NCBI GenBank assembly: GCA_963922205.1
Contig: CAWUHX010000004.1
Coordinates: 1,178,001-1,242,000 of the forward strand
Origin: Romanomermis culicivorax
Taxonomy: Eukaryota > Nematoda > Enoplea > Mermithida > Mermithidae
Length of the DNA: 64,000 nucleotides
Direction: 5' to 3'
The notes under the pieces were generated by a model. It had not been told where the DNA came from and searched no databases. It saw only the letters and a program-made list of their open reading frames with translations. This document shows, piece by piece, positions 1 to 11,507 of this stretch. The translations under genes and the position numbers were made by a program. The first letter of the stretch is position 1; each line of letters begins with the position of its first letter.

Positions 1-577
1 TCAAATTTCGACACAATGACAAATCAATCCATAAATCATGCCAAAGGAAAATGTCCAATTTAGTCAAGGCGGAATGGCCAATAATAACTTTATTTATTTG
101 CTCTTTTAATTCATTGTCAAATAATTCATATCCGCTTATACACGCACTGAGTTGCCGCAAGTTAGAAAAATTTTCCACAAAACTCAATGCATTTTTCCAG
201 CCAAATACTCTAATAAATTCTGAATCAATTTCCAAACATGTCAATTTTTGTAAACTGGGAAGAAGGATCAAGAAATTTTTCACAAAATCCTCAACAATAA
301 ATGGATCAGGCGAAACAAAAGACGTTTTTCTAATGAGCACCAAAGACATCATGTAGTTTAAATTTTTCAATTTACGCAGACTGGGACAGTAATTTTGTAT
401 TTTTTCCATTATTTTAACCCAGGAACCAGTGAACATTCGATCAAAATTGACGTATCTCAATCGATGCAACTCTGATTGGACGCAACTTTTGAAATTTGGA
501 TTGATTCGCTCGGCTATGCATAATTCTTCGAAGTTGAAATATTTTAAAATCTCCATAACAATGTGGACGTTGTCCAT
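1..577 (-). CDS. F-box/LRR-like protein, copy A (5' part; runs off the window)
   Basis: Reading leftwards from the ATG at 577, 192 codons are open to the window edge with no stop. Residues about 3-35 resemble an F-box: an aliphatic start (MDNVHIVMEILKYFNFEELC), then AERINPNFKSCVQ. After that come leucine-rich stretches such as LPSLQKLTCLEIDS and NLRQL that look like degenerate leucine-rich repeats. Two paralogues in the same orientation (9.4-13.0 kb and 40.1-43.3 kb) share the start and the exon layout. By family analogy it would be a substrate adaptor for an SCF ubiquitin ligase; that is inference from sequence style and no SKP1-binding residues were tested. This is the only copy of the three with no visible lesion, but its 3' half is outside the window. 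Confidence 0.72.
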   Translation of the reverse strand, partial: MDNVHIVMEILKYFNFEELCIAERINPNFKSCVQSELHRLRYVNFDRMFTGSWVKIMEKIQNYCPSLRKLKNLNYMMSLVLIRKTSFVSPDPFIVEDFVKNFLILLPSLQKLTCLEIDSEFIRVFGWKNALSFVENFSNLRQLSACISGYELFDNELKEQINKVIIGHSALTKLDIFLWHDLWIDLSLCRNL

Positions 578-1640
578 ATTAACAAAGTGATTGATCGAGA
601 TTCTATTGATCTGAAGAGAAAAAAACACTTTTTGCAGATGACAATCATGTTGAAATCAGATAAACAGAAACTAAATCAACCATTTGAGAAAAAGTAAAAG
701 TTAACAATCAATATTGTGCAGCATTATAAAAGTGCCTCGCCCTCAAACTATGCATATATATATATATATATACCGGAAACAAGAATCAAAATTACCCAAT
801 CATTGTTTTGGACGTGGACCTGATATTTCCGAAATTTTGAGCCAGGTCCTGGATCCGAGCCTAATATTATGAATATTTTGGCCCAAGATCCTATATTTTC
901 AAAATATGTTACCCAATGCACCTTTAGAAAAAATAATTTCCACAAAGTGAAAAGCTTGTCGCAAGTTTTTTACTCATAGGAACGTTTCTCAAATGCGGCT
1001 GTTAAGCAGCCTAGTAGAATTACTCAAAATTTAGTTACCTACTTTCATATATTTCTAAAGTTTTATCTACGGATGTCCCAGTGCCACATTTTTTGCTAGT
1101 GCCTAGGCACCTGATTTGATGCCAGTGCCAATAATTATACAGGTTTCTTTATCTATATTTAATATGAATTTTGTGTACATTTCGCTCCACTCTCAGGACA
1201 AAATCTGTTTCCTCAACAATTAGGGGAAGGAATAAATGGTCTTTAGCAGTTGATTACATGCTACACTGACGTGGAACATGAAAATCACTTGGCGTAAGTC
1301 AACTTTGCTGGACCTCCAGTACAAGACCCGTTTCTTCAATGGTAACCAGAAAGATGGAATGGAGTAATTAGTCATTGATTACATGTTGGCCAACATGGAA
1401 CAGGAAAATGAGGAAATGCCAAAGAAATCCGTTAGACCATTGGAAAACTAAGAACAAATACGATTTGCTTCCTTACCTAGGGTGATGACTCTTATGTGCC
1501 ACTCCTACACATGTATCTAGCCAACATTCATTCAGTATGAATGGCACCATTAAGGACAAGGTTATTGCCAGAAAAGCCCTAAATACTAGTGTATTTGTCC
1601 AACAATTTCAACATTGTGAAAGTTGAGTAAGAAATATGAT
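578..1640. other. No gene seen; short TA tract and a degenerate 123-bp duplication
   Basis: A run of about 19 alternating A/T bases lies at 754-772. Positions 1194-1316 and 1317-1415 are two imperfect copies of one unit; both contain forms of GTTTCNTCAA and TTGATTACATG. A GTGCCTAGGCAC palindrome lies near 1102. No coding signal was recognised. Confidence 0.4.
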
Positions 1641-1689
1641 GGAATTGAAGCAATTTCAACATCGTTCAAATGTGAATTTTCCATCAATG

Positions 1690-1885
1690 ATGTCTCGTGC
1701 CATGAATACATTTTTTACGATTTTTTAGACACTAAAAACCATTTTTTAACTGCTTTTGCAGAAAAATTCGAATTCTTTCCCTTCAGGAGCACCCCACTAA
1801 AATTTTGGGGAATCAGTGACACCCAGCCCCCAAAAATGGAAAGAGCGACCACCAGCTTGGTCGGATCTTATACCCAAATATCGGC
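1690..1885 (-). repeat. Degenerate fragment of the CATACATGTAA hAT-like family
   Basis: The segment matches the inner-right part of the elements at 9966-10551, 39541-39960 and 53849-54251, with the order 'ATACATTTTTT...TTTTAGAC', then 'CCCTTCAGGAGCACCCC', then 'AAAATTTTGGGGAATCAGTGAC'. The terminal inverted repeats are not recognisable, so this is an old truncated copy. Confidence 0.5.
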
Positions 1886-2529
1886 AACCCCTCTCAACTC
1901 AGAAAAATTTGGGAAAAGGTAGCTTTTTGGGATTTTCTGGGAATCTCACTCTAAACACAGTCATTTGCCTGTTTTTTCCACTTACTTATAATTCCTCAAA
2001 TTTCGATCCACCAAAAAGTGAGATTCTTCATCAATCTTAAATTTTTTCTCACACGGCTTCAAATTTTTCAAACATTTTCAGTGAAAATTTTTGCATTTAA
2101 GGGCTACATATACTAAACATTGAAGGCGTCTTTCTGGACTTCAAATTTAGATCTTCTGTTTATTAATATCCTTTGCAGAGATTTATTTTCCAGCTTTTTA
2201 GACAAAAAACTCAAAGATTTTTTTCGACGCTTCGTGCTATTAAACGAATTCATTCCATTAGTTTTATTTTAATTCATTTCTCAAAATTTCAAAGAATCAT
2301 TTTTCAGCGTTCTTTGAAGAAAAGTTTTTGGAACCATTCCCAGAATTTTTTCCTCATCCCTAAATTTTTTCCTCAAAATGAACCATTTGATGGAAAGGAA
2401 TGGCGCATGTAGCTACACAGTTTTTTGCTCAATGAACCATTTTTGAGGATTTTTTTAAATTGAGGAAAATCTTTTTGTGCTTAGGCATCACTTTAAGGAC
2501 AAATTTTTCGAAGTTCATACTTTTATAGA

Positions 2530-3046
2530 TTGCCAGCCGGGATCATTTCTCCAAAAAATCCGTTAGATCAGATTATTTTTCCAGAAAATACTTTATTGCT
2601 TTATTATTTTCCAACAACGATTGCATCTCTCTTATTTCCTAGTTCTATGTCACAAATTATATCAACTTCACGAAAATTAGCAGACTTTTTCTGCATTAAC
2701 CAGAAGAAGAGAAATGCTGAGAATCTCAGTAGTTATGAAAATGTACATTCTCACAATTTTGATGATCAAATGGAAGTTGGATCATCTGCTCAAGCCGAAA
2801 CTGAAATTCATGACAATGAATTTGCCGTATGTAGCAGTTGTTGATGTAGAAGCTTGTGCTTCACATAATTCTGCAATTAATTCAGATGCCAAACAGTTAA
2901 CTGATCACAGTGATGATGAAAAATGCTGTTGGATGATGCAAAAAAGACTCTGCACCACAACAACAAAAAACCGGCCGTTTCGAATTTCTTTAGAAAAGCT
3001 ATCAAATAATGAAGTCGAATGTACAATCAGCGAACAAAATAAATGA
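2530..3046 (+). pseudogene. Possible decayed coding segment, family not recognised
   Basis: Two overlapping frames (2530-2844 and 2714-3046) have a protein-like composition (Asp/Glu/Ser-rich, Cys in the second half), and the second continues where the first stops near 2842. This looks like one reading frame broken by a frameshift. The start SMSQIISTSRKLADFF and the polar run after it recall N-terminal regions of domesticated hAT-type transposases, but no zinc-binding pattern is clear. The call is weak. Confidence 0.25.
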
Positions 3047-3054
3047 ATTTCTTT

Positions 3055-3743
3055 TGGGATGGCACAAAATGTTTTGGGCGTTTGTGCCAATCGGCACAAA
3101 TTTTTTGACTGGTCGAAGGCTAAATGTCCTTGATTTTTAGTGATTTTAGGGGCTGAAATGCACAAATAAGAATACTGTGTTAGTTAATTTTATTTGTCTA
3201 GAACCTGAGAGAGTTGTATTTGAATAGAGTATATTTGTATGATCGCAACAAACTTTGAGATTGTCAATGACTAAAATATGAACAGAAATGGTTATAACTT
3301 CTACTGTTCATTCAGTGTGACTGGAAACCATAATTTTTATTTTTGGGGTTTAATTCGAACAGGAAAATTTACATTGCTGGCACAATTTTTTTTATCAAAA
3401 ATTTATGCATCGGTGTTAAGAAGAAATTCGTAGCCGAAAATTAAAGATAAATATAAAATGCCTGACAATTCTATAAAAATATCTGAATTCTCTCAGCATC
3501 CGATTTCTTTTCGAAACATATAAACTGCTCTCTCCAACAGTATTTCTTATCGCACTGTTGACGTGCTTAGATAAGAAAGAGTTGGCACAATTTGTATGCA
3601 AATTAGTGCGGCGGAAGGATCTATAGTCAAGTATGTTTTTATCAAACAATTGTCATAAAACTTTTTAAAGGTTTCCAGTATGTTTTCAGGCTGAAAAGTT
3701 TTTTTTGTGCCATTGGCACAAATGTCCGTGCACAAAAAAACGC
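3055..3743 (+). repeat. Non-autonomous element, TGGCAC-word type, left end eroded
   Basis: The body matches the element at 5695-6710: GGCACAAA words at both ends, then 'GATTTTTAGTGATTTTAGGGGCT', then a region ending in 'TTGGCACAAATGTCCGTGCACAAAAAAACGCTG'-type sequence at 3712-3743 (given here in part). The left TIR is not resolved and no target duplication was found. Confidence 0.5.
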
Positions 3744-3766
3744 TGGTCGGACCTCTTACAGGCACC

Positions 3767-4120
3767 GTTTTTTCCTCAAATGTCTTTTAAGGAAAAAAAT
3801 TTCGAAATGAGGAAAAAAATTTTGGGTATAGTTCTTATTGTGGAAAAAATTTTGGGGAATTCAAAACCGAAAAGATGCGTTTTGGTGGACTTGAAAGGGC
3901 AAAATCACAAAATTTTCAGGCGCTACGCGCCGGTCAGGGGTATAATCTTAACTATTTTCTATCCTACTTCAACTTACTAATTAATACTTACCTACTTCAA
4001 CTTACTATTCATACCTGCTTCAACTTACTAATTAATGCTCCACAGTTTCTATCAATCAAGTTAGCTCGTTTCATTTTTTAATCGTTAACAGTCAATTAAG
4101 TCGCCAATAATTGAGATTTT
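3767..4120 (+). repeat. Truncated copy of the CACCG-ended, GAGG-word element
   Basis: It starts CACCGTTTTTTCCTC and follows the left 350 bp of the copies at 6734-7760 and 20043-21610, including the GGCGC-TAC-GCGCC hairpin at 3919-3935 and the 'AAGATGCGTTTTGGTGGACTT' block. It loses similarity near 4120 before any right TIR. Confidence 0.55.
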
Positions 4121-4670
4121 TGGGCGCGTGCCCGAAATGAATTTACTCACCTTTCATACCATAAACAGTTATTTTTTAATTATTACATGTAAAATGGAAG
4201 CACGGAATGAAAAAATGACAAAATCTGAACAACTGGTTCAAATTCTGCAGGGTATTTTGCATAAGATTCACATATAACTATTTTCAGACTTTTATGTATA
4301 TTATGCAAATTTTCAAACCATGTTGGAAATATTACACTTTATTGTCGAAAGTCAACGAATTTGGAAATCTAATTTGAGTTTAGTATTTTAATAATTTCGA
4401 TTTTCATCGACTTCTGTGATTAGTGAGTAGACATTTATTTTTCCTTTAAAATTTTGTATTAGAGGAATATAGTGTTGATACTTTCTGGGGAAATTGTGTA
4501 GTCCATAGGCTGGTGGACCAGGTTCGATTCTTGATGTAGGTAGGATCTTTCTGTAGGGACCATTCCCCGCTTTGAAAACTTGCTGGTTGGCTTTCTCAAG
4601 TGTCAAACTAATTGAAAAACTACAATTTGAGCAAATTTGAGAATTTCATCTAAAATTCAACCGTTCCGTA

Positions 4671-5300
4671 GCTAATAATGGGGATAGGACGGACCCGGAT
4701 TTTCATGCAATCGGACTCGGACCTGAAAAAATGCTTGAAAACCCGAGGTGTCGAGGTTGCCACAGGTGCATGTGTTCAGCTTCCGGCGTCATTGCACAGG
4801 CGGTAGGATGCGGCGAAAAGCGGCAGAAAGAAAAGAAGAAAATTTACATAGATGTATGTAGCTACTGTTTCACGAGTTTGTGTATATTTTTCATTCTGGT
4901 TAATATTGTGGTTTTTGATGGGAGCGTCACCGCCAATCGCTATTTACTTCATTTTTATTATTATTGTTTTGGCATCGCCCATTGTTTTCCCAATACAAAT
5001 TGAACTGGTAATTTGTATTGTTTTGTGAGCATAGTGGAGGATCTCATAAGGATAGGAGTAGAGACTTGGGTAGGATCTCCTGAAGTATGCGTCACAGTGT
5101 TCTGCCTGAGGTTTGGTGAAGTACTAGAGTGTATCTGGTGAAATGTGTGAGAGAGTTTTTAGTTTATTGTTTTTGTTAGCCTGTGGTCAGAACTGTTGCA
5201 ACTTCCTTTGTATAAACCCAAAGGTCGGTTACATCATTCCTAACCCACAGCAGCCTAACAGAGGTCTCAGACTCGGATACTCATCCCATCCCTAGTTAAG
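4671..5300. repeat. Possible MITE with degenerate GGGAT-GGGAC ends
   Basis: The left end reads CTAATAATGGGGATAGGACGG and then 'GGACTCGGACC'. The right end, reverse complemented, reads CTTAACTAGGGATGGGATGAG and then 'TCCGAGTC'. The ends match only imperfectly and no target duplication was fixed. Confidence 0.35.
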
Positions 5301-5471
5301 AATATTGTACTTATTGACTCAGCGCCAAGAAAATTTTGCGTTTCAGGCCTTTGAAATTAAAAAAACTAAGAATATGGAAATTTAGCCTTAGATCAGTCAA
5401 AAAATGTGTATCATATGGCACGAATGCTCAAAATTATTTTGACATTCCAAATGTTTTTCCAGATTTTTTAT

Positions 5472-5677
5472 CATACCTGTAAGAAATCCGACCAATTGAG
5501 GGGGAGGGTAAACCCAAAATTTTGGGGGAGGGGGTCGAAAAAAGTCGAAATTTTTCCCAAAATAGGCCAAAAACATATACTCGTTTGCCGATTTTTTTCA
5601 ATTTTATCAAGTCTGAGGGGGTTGGGTATGTGGTTGGCCAAGTTGGGGGGGGGGGTCCCCCCCCAATTACAGGCATG
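5472..5677 (+). mobile_element. Short hAT-like MITE, CATACCTGTAA family
   Basis: The left TIR is CATACCTGTAA at 5472-5482. The right TIR is TTACAGGCATG at 5667-5677, with one mismatch. Flanking octamers TTTTTTAT (5464-5471) and TTTTTAAT (5678-5685) match 7 of 8. The body is purine-rich with long G runs. The 8-bp duplication suggests a hAT-superfamily transposase acted in trans. Confidence 0.75.
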
Positions 5678-5694
5678 TTTTTAATGCCAAAAAC

Positions 5695-6710
5695 CAGTGT
5701 TTTTTGTGCCAAAACATGGTTTTTTGGCACAATAAAATTGGGATTGGCACAAAAAATTTTGGACGTTTGTCCCAATTGACACAAATTTTGGAGTTTTTAC
5801 AGATGACGGTGGCCACGCCGAAATTGGCGGTGGCCACGCCGAAACATTTGGAAGAGCCTCTACAGCGTCTTTTTGTACCCTAAGCCTAAGCCTCAGGAAA
5901 ATTTTAAAGGTATGGTAAATTCGGTGGCCACCGTCATCTGCAGTTTACCCCAAATTTTTTGACTAGTCAAATGCCTAATTTCTTTGATTTTTAGTCATTT
6001 TAGGGGCTAAAAACGCAAAATTTTATCGGCGCTTCGCACCGAGTCAACTACTTAAGTGTAATATTAGTCAACAGTCAGGAATCTGAAAGAATTGTATTCG
6101 ATAATAGACTTTTATGATCGCAACAAACTTTTAGATTGTCGATGATTGCAAAATAAATAAGAATGGTAAACTTCCACTGTTCATTGGAAACCGAAATTTG
6201 TATTTTTGGAAAAACAGAAAACGAAACGAACAGAAAAATTTAGCTTGTTGGCGCAATTTTTCAACCAAAAATTTACGCGACGTGACTTCTGTTCTAATTT
6301 TTTTCAGGAAAAATCATTATGAACATCCTAAATCTATTTACATCAGTATTAAAACGAAATCCATAGCCGAAAATCAAAGAAAAATATAAAATGCCTGAAA
6401 AATTGTATAAAAATATCTGAATTCTCCCAGCATGTGATTTCTTTCCGAATCATACAAACTGCTTTCTTCATCAGTTTTTCTTATCGCACTGACGTGCTCA
6501 AGAAAAAATAGAGTTGACACAATTTTTTTGGAAATTAGTGCGTCAAAAGTAACCTTTAGTTATGTTTTTATCAAACTTTTGGCATAAAACTTTTTAGAAG
6601 TTTTCAGTACTTATGTTTTTAGGCTGGAAAAAAATTTTTGTGCCATTGGCACAAATTTATTTGCTCCTTTGTGCCAATTGGCACAAATGTCGGTGCACAA
6701 AAAAATGCTG
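5695..6710 (+). mobile_element. Non-autonomous hAT-like element, TGGCAC-word copy
   Basis: The left end is CAGTGTTTTTTGTGCC and the right end GTGCACAAAAAAATGCTG. The flanks CCAAAAAC (5687-5694) and CCGAAAAC (6711-6718) match 7 of 8. The word TGGCAC or its complement recurs next to A or T runs near both ends (about 5701-5790 and 6640-6700). There is no coding capacity for a transposase. A 141-bp MITE is nested at 5800-5940. The body is shared with the 3.1-kb copy. Confidence 0.78.
5800..5940. mobile_element. 141-bp MITE nested in the 5695-6710 element
   Basis: It has perfect 17-bp inverted ends, CAGATGACGGTGGCCAC and GTGGCCACCGTCATCTG. A direct copy of GGCGGTGGCCACGCCGAAA lies just inside the left end. 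The homologous sequence at 3.1 kb lacks the insertion, which gives an empty-site comparison. The target duplication is unclear. Confidence 0.75.
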
Positions 6711-6733
6711 CCGAAAACCATACCTGTAAGACC

Positions 6734-7760
6734 CACCGTCTTTTTCCTCAAATGGGGTCTTTTGAGGAAAAAAAATTCGAAATGAGGAAAAAAATTTTGG
6801 GTATGGTTCTCATTGAGGAAAAAATTTTGGGGAATTCCAAACCGAAAAGATGCGTTTTGGTGGACTTAAAAGGGTCAAAATCTCAAAATTTTCTGGCGCT
6901 TGGCGCCGGTCACGGGTACAATCTTGACTATTTTCTATCAGGCGCGGCCATTAGCATATCTACTTCGACTTACTAATTAATGCTCAACAGTTTCTATCAA
7001 TCAAGTTAGCTCGTTTCATTTTCTAATCGTTTACAGTCAATTATGTCGCCGAAAATAGAGATTTTCCATCAATTCTCTTAATTTTTTTCTCGATGATTGG
7101 AATTTTTTAAACGTTTGCAATCTGAACTTTTGTGTTTATCGAAGGTGGAAATTGAAGACATCATTCTAGACTGTGATTTTAAAACTTCTGTTTACGAATA
7201 TCTGTTGGAGAGATTTATTTTTCAGCGTTTTAGAATATAAAAACCCGAAAATTTTTCCGGCGCTTCGCTCCGGAATGGGGAGAAAATCACACTTGATCAG
7301 TCGGATTTTAATTTATTTCCCAACATTGTGAAGGTTCAATTTCCAGCGTTGTAGAAAGTGAAAATCCAAAAATTTTTCCGGCGCTCCGCGCCGGACCAAG
7401 AACTAAATAAAATTAGATGATTCTAATGAGAGACATAGAAATGTTAATAGCGGATAAATTCCTGAGAACTCTGTCGTTATTCGTTAACATGCTTCACCCG
7501 CTCCTGTAGAACACCAATATATTCTTCATGAGCTCATTTTGGCTAATATAACTAGAATTTTCTCAATTTTTTCTCATTTTTGCAGGTTTCTGACTCCAAA
7601 TACAACAAAATGCATGGGTATGCTCCTAATATGCATAAGAAAGCATCCGTAGCCACATTATAAGCGTTTTTAAAAATGTGGAAAATTTTTGGAAAATGAG
7701 GAAAAAAATTTTGGGTCTGGTTCTCATGTGGAAAATATCTTCGAGGAAAAAAAAACGGTG
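6734..7760 (+). mobile_element. Non-autonomous hAT-like element, CACCG ends, GAGG-word copy
   Basis: The ends are CACCGTCTTTTTCCTC and GAGGAAAAAAAAACGGTG. The target duplication GTAAGACC is exact at 6726-6733 and 7761-7768. The word GAGG plus an A-run recurs at the left (about 6769-6822) and at the right. Three GGCGC-NNN-GCGCC-type hairpins lie at about 6894, 7256 and 7378. It is nearly identical to 20043-21610 but lacks the 540-bp internal segment with the LINE remnant found there. Confidence 0.82.
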
Positions 7761-7939
7761 GTAAGACCTCCGACCAGTTGGGGTGGGGGGGGGGGGGGTA
7801 GAAAAAAGTCGAAATTTTTCCCAAAAAAGGCCAAAAAACATACTTTTTTGAAAATTTTTTTAATTTTTTCCAAACTGGGGGGTTGGGGGGGATGATTTTG
7901 GGTGCAGGGTTGGCCAAGTTGGGGGGGGGGGGTTCCCCC

Positions 7940-9162
7940 AGTGTTGCCAGATGGAATTATTAAAAACCCGTCATTTTTTTCGAAAAAAACCGAAAATCCC
8001 GTCACATCCCGTCACATAAATTTTGAAACCCGTCACAAACCCCGTCAACGAAATTATAAAAAAAACTAATACATAATCGATACAAACGTGAGAAATAAAA
8101 TGGAAAAGCGTATATTCAACAACTTTATTCAATTTTATACTTTACTCGGTTTTTGCAAAATTACCTTCTAAAAAATCCATTAAAAATTTGGGCAGAGCCT
8201 CCGGCCGACCTTCTCGTTTTTGCAATTACTTTAAATTTCTATCGAATTAATTGAAAATTTGTGCAGAGCCTCCGGCCGACCCTCTCGTTTTTGCAAAATT
8301 ACCTTAAATTCCTAAAAAAAATCCATAAAAAATTTGGGCAGAGCCTCCGGCCGACCTTCTCGTTTTTGAAGTATTACTTTAAATTTCTATAGAATTAATT
8401 AAAATTTTGGGCTGAACAATCAATTAAGTGCATGTTAAAAAAGCAAAAACCCAAAAAAACCCAAAAGTTTACGATTTGTCAGCCCCTGCTAGAAATGCAT
8501 ACCCGTAGATAACAAAAAAAAACCAATAATTAACCAATAAATGCAGCATAAATTGGTTCGAAACGGCATCATCAACATATATTCACGCCTCACGGGTTCT
8601 GATTTATTTTTTAAAGTATGGAATGTACCCATGGTTTCTTTTTTGTGCACAATGCATATTTTTTCAGGTCCTTGCACAAATTTTTTGCATCTAAATGTGC
8701 AATTGTATATACTTATAACGTTACGTGCACAAATTTAAGTGGGTGTGCACAGCCGGTGAACAAAAAACGACCAAAATTCGTGCATAAAAAAGAAACACTG
8801 AATGTACCTAAACCTACCTTACCAATTACACTTTCACTTTAAAGCATAGTTTTTACTTGCAATCTTAAATATAATCACATTTCCAACTTCGCCAAAAAAT
8901 CGATAATAAAAAAACACCAAAAATAAAAATAAATAAACAGTATACTATGCAATACATCGTAAACCAAGCCAACCCAAATGTATGGAAATATCTCAATCCG
9001 TCAAAAACTCATTCCCGTCACACAACCCGTCAATATCGTCAGATTCCCGTCAATTCCGTCACAAATAGTGAAATCCCGTCATTTTTTCATCCCGTCAAAC
9101 TTCCCGTCAATTGCCTCGTTGCCCGTCAAAATTGACGCGAACCCGTCACATCTGGCAACACT
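7940..9162 (+). mobile_element. 1.2-kb non-autonomous DNA element with CCCGTCA arrays at both ends
   Basis: The ends AGTGTTGCCAGATG and CATCTGGCAACACT are perfect 14-bp inverted repeats. GGTTCCCCC is duplicated exactly at 7931-7939 and 9163-9171. This can be read as a 9-bp duplication (Mutator-like) or an 8-bp one (hAT-like). Five CCCGTCA words lie within about 85 bp of the left end and about nine more, plus partial ones, at 9005-9148, all on the same strand. A 75-bp unit with GAGCCTCCGGCCGACC is repeated three times at about 8193, 8266 and 8340. No transposase ORF is present. Confidence 0.85.
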
Positions 9163-9965
9163 GGTTCCCCCCCAAGTACAGGTATGCCAAAAACCATATT
9201 TCGGCACAAAAAAACAGTGATGGCGCAGAAAATTCATAAATTAAGTTTCACAGTAATTTGATGCAATAGCAGAGTCAATTCGATACACTTGCGTACATCA
9301 AACACGTTTTTTCAGCAAACGTCTGCATCGTCAAGCGAGAACCATTTACTGATGAAGCAAATAGAAAAATTCAAAGTTTATAAAAAATATATCGATTGTT
9401 CCTCAACGTTTCATGATTTCACATAGATTTGTCTTGGTAGCAAAGATGAATCCATTCAAGGATCAAGTCCTCTTCAGCACCTGAAAACCTGGAAGCGATG
9501 ACCAATAGCCTTTTTCGCCTACACAAACGTTTCATCGGCTCTTGTCGTAACAATAAATTGTACACTTCGTTACGAATGCATAATTGGCGTAAATTTGGCA
9601 AATTTTCCACTAAATGGATCAAATCGTCGACGATCGATGGAATGGTTATAGAAGAATCAGGGTCAACGTAGTTGCATAAACCGCAAACATTGCAGATTGG
9701 GTGCTCTGAGGGGCAATTTTCGCATTTGTTCGCTACTCAGGAAGCTGACGGAGAAAAAACGTAAATTTGGACATTGATGGAAGATAAGATCGAAAAATGC
9801 CGGGGAAGCTATTTGATAAACGTTCAAAATAAAGCCTTCCAACGAAGAGCTGCAACGCATCATCTTCAAAGCTGCAGCATCGTTTTCTGACCAACGCACA
9901 CTAAGAAGAAATTTAAAAAGTAAATTCATTTCTCAAAATGAGTTCATCAACATATAGCCAGCAAG

Positions 9966-10551
9966 CATACATGTAACGGGGCCCCTTGGTATCGAGAGGG
10001 GAAGTCGAGCGACTTTTTCGGGCCGGGGGTCAGTAATTCCCAAAATTTTTGGGGGGAAAAGTCAATCAAGGAGAAAAAATTCGATTTTTTCAGGAAAAAA
10101 GTCCAAAAATAGTTCGAAATAGAGTGGGGCAGAAAAAATAAGAATATACTTACTTGGATAGTTGCCAAGCTAGAAAAAAGATTGAGCTAGATTTTTGAGA
10201 ACTTGGGTTGGAGTTGGAAAAAATTCACTTTCGTTATATTGGATTTTTATTCTTTCTCAACAAAAATTTTCCATGTCTGTGAAAAAGTATATTCTGCAGC
10301 TGAGTGTATATTTTTTTCTAAAAAGACCAAAAAATGTATTCATGTCACGAAGCGCCTAGAAAATTTACATTTTGACCACTTTTTGTTGAAAAATTGTCAT
10401 TTTTCATCAAAACATTGACATTTTTCAGTATTTTCCCTACCAAAAGTATGGGGGTCGCAATAGGTTTGGAAAATGGGGGTCGCAATAGGATTGGAAAATC
10501 CTGGGCGGGCGGGGGGCGGGTCCCATAGCACTTCCCCCCATTACATGTGTG
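9966..10551 (+). mobile_element. hAT-like MITE, CATACATGTAA family, copy 1
   Basis: The left TIR is CATACATGTAA and the right TIR TTACATGTGTG, with one mismatch. Flanks CCAGCAAG (9958-9965) and CCAGGAAG (10552-10559) match 7 of 8. The corresponding intron position in copy C near 41.19 kb lacks the insertion. The element is inside the intron of F-box-like copy B. It contains two GTCGCAATAGG words near the right end. Confidence 0.8.
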
Positions 10552-10807
10552 CCAGGAAGTACTCAAAAAAGCCTTCAAAATGAATTATAAGGATTTGTGT
10601 TAGGATTAAAACTGTAATGTCATTGCTTTTAATGTGATATAATATCTTTTTAATATCTCGCGCGAAAAGTCGTTGTGCGAAACACGTGAAAAATCGAAAT
10701 TTTAATCTATCTTTCTGAAAAGTGAAGCTTTTTGCATTTCTGCATATATTAGAGAGTAGCACAGTCATTCCTAAAATATTAGGAAAATTTGAGTACATAA
10801 ATACATA

Positions 10808-11507
10808 CCGTATTTATTCGACGCCGTTTATTATAATCATTAGTATATATCCTTGATGTAGACTTGATATGCGCTGTTTATTAGAGAAATAAAGCCCAAT
10901 TCAGAAGTGTAGTCATCGATTATCAGTGACAAAAATCTATGGATTTCATCACTTCTGAATTGGACTTAACACGCTTATTTTAAAGTCTATTTTGACTGCA
11001 GTGGTTTGCAATGTTTCCTATTGATTTTTTTTCAAACATTCTGTGGAATGCAGTCTTTAGATCATTCTGTTACAAGTCACGAAAATAGAAAGAAGTACAG
11101 TTTGGATTTTAAGCTAAAAACTATTGCAGCAGCGAAAAAGAAGGAAACCGCCCAGTTGCTAGTCACCTCAAAATAAGTGCATCTCGGGTAAGTTATTTAA
11201 CCATTCTTTTTCTTTCAATTTCCATAGCATTTTTTATTTTTCCTTTGTTTTCCTTTTATTACTTTTGTTTTCTCCTCTTTCCTTTTTGTTAGTTTTCTTT
11301 TTCTTCCTTTGATGTAGAGAGGTATGGTATTTGTTTGACGATGAAACGTTATTGTTGAGATTCCACGAAAGAATAAAAAACAAGATTGGATTAAAATATG
11401 GCCCGATGATGCCCAAAATTTTAATAAACGGCGCCCTATAATGAACAGCGCACCAAATGGATCCAGAAAAGTAATAAACGGTGCGCCGTTTAATGGAATA
11501 GTTATGG
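10808..11507 (+). mobile_element. Decayed pogo-like DNA element
   Basis: The ends CCGTATTTATTC and GAATAGTTATGG are imperfect inverted repeats flanked by TA (10806-10807 and 11508-11509). ACGGCGC-type words recur inside both ends. Around 11083-11190 a fragment reads RKKYSLDFKLKTIAAAKK and then, after a one-base shift, GNRPVASHLKISASR. This matches the helix-turn-helix N-terminus of pogo/Tigger/Brinker-type DNA-binding domains, followed by a GTAAGT donor. The catalytic domain is missing. Confidence 0.6.

Larger units (their letters stand above)
6719..9186 (+). mobile_element. hAT-like CATACCTGTAA element split by two nested insertions
   Basis: The left TIR CATACCTGTAA is at 6719-6729 and the right end CAGGTATG ends at 9186. 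The flanking octamers CCGAAAAC (6711-6718) and CCAAAAAC (9187-9194) match 7 of 8. The element's own sequence is only 6719-6733, 7761-7939 and 9163-9186; the rest is two younger insertions at 6734-7760 and 7940-9162. G runs near 7786-7798 and 7919-7932 are typical of this family. Confidence 0.72.

Noticed and set aside
5434..5784. Gly/Pro-rich ORFs in G-run regions (also near 7552-8005, 19171-19533 and 41245-41788)
   Set aside because: They arise from homopolymer G/C tracts in MITEs on both strands at once.
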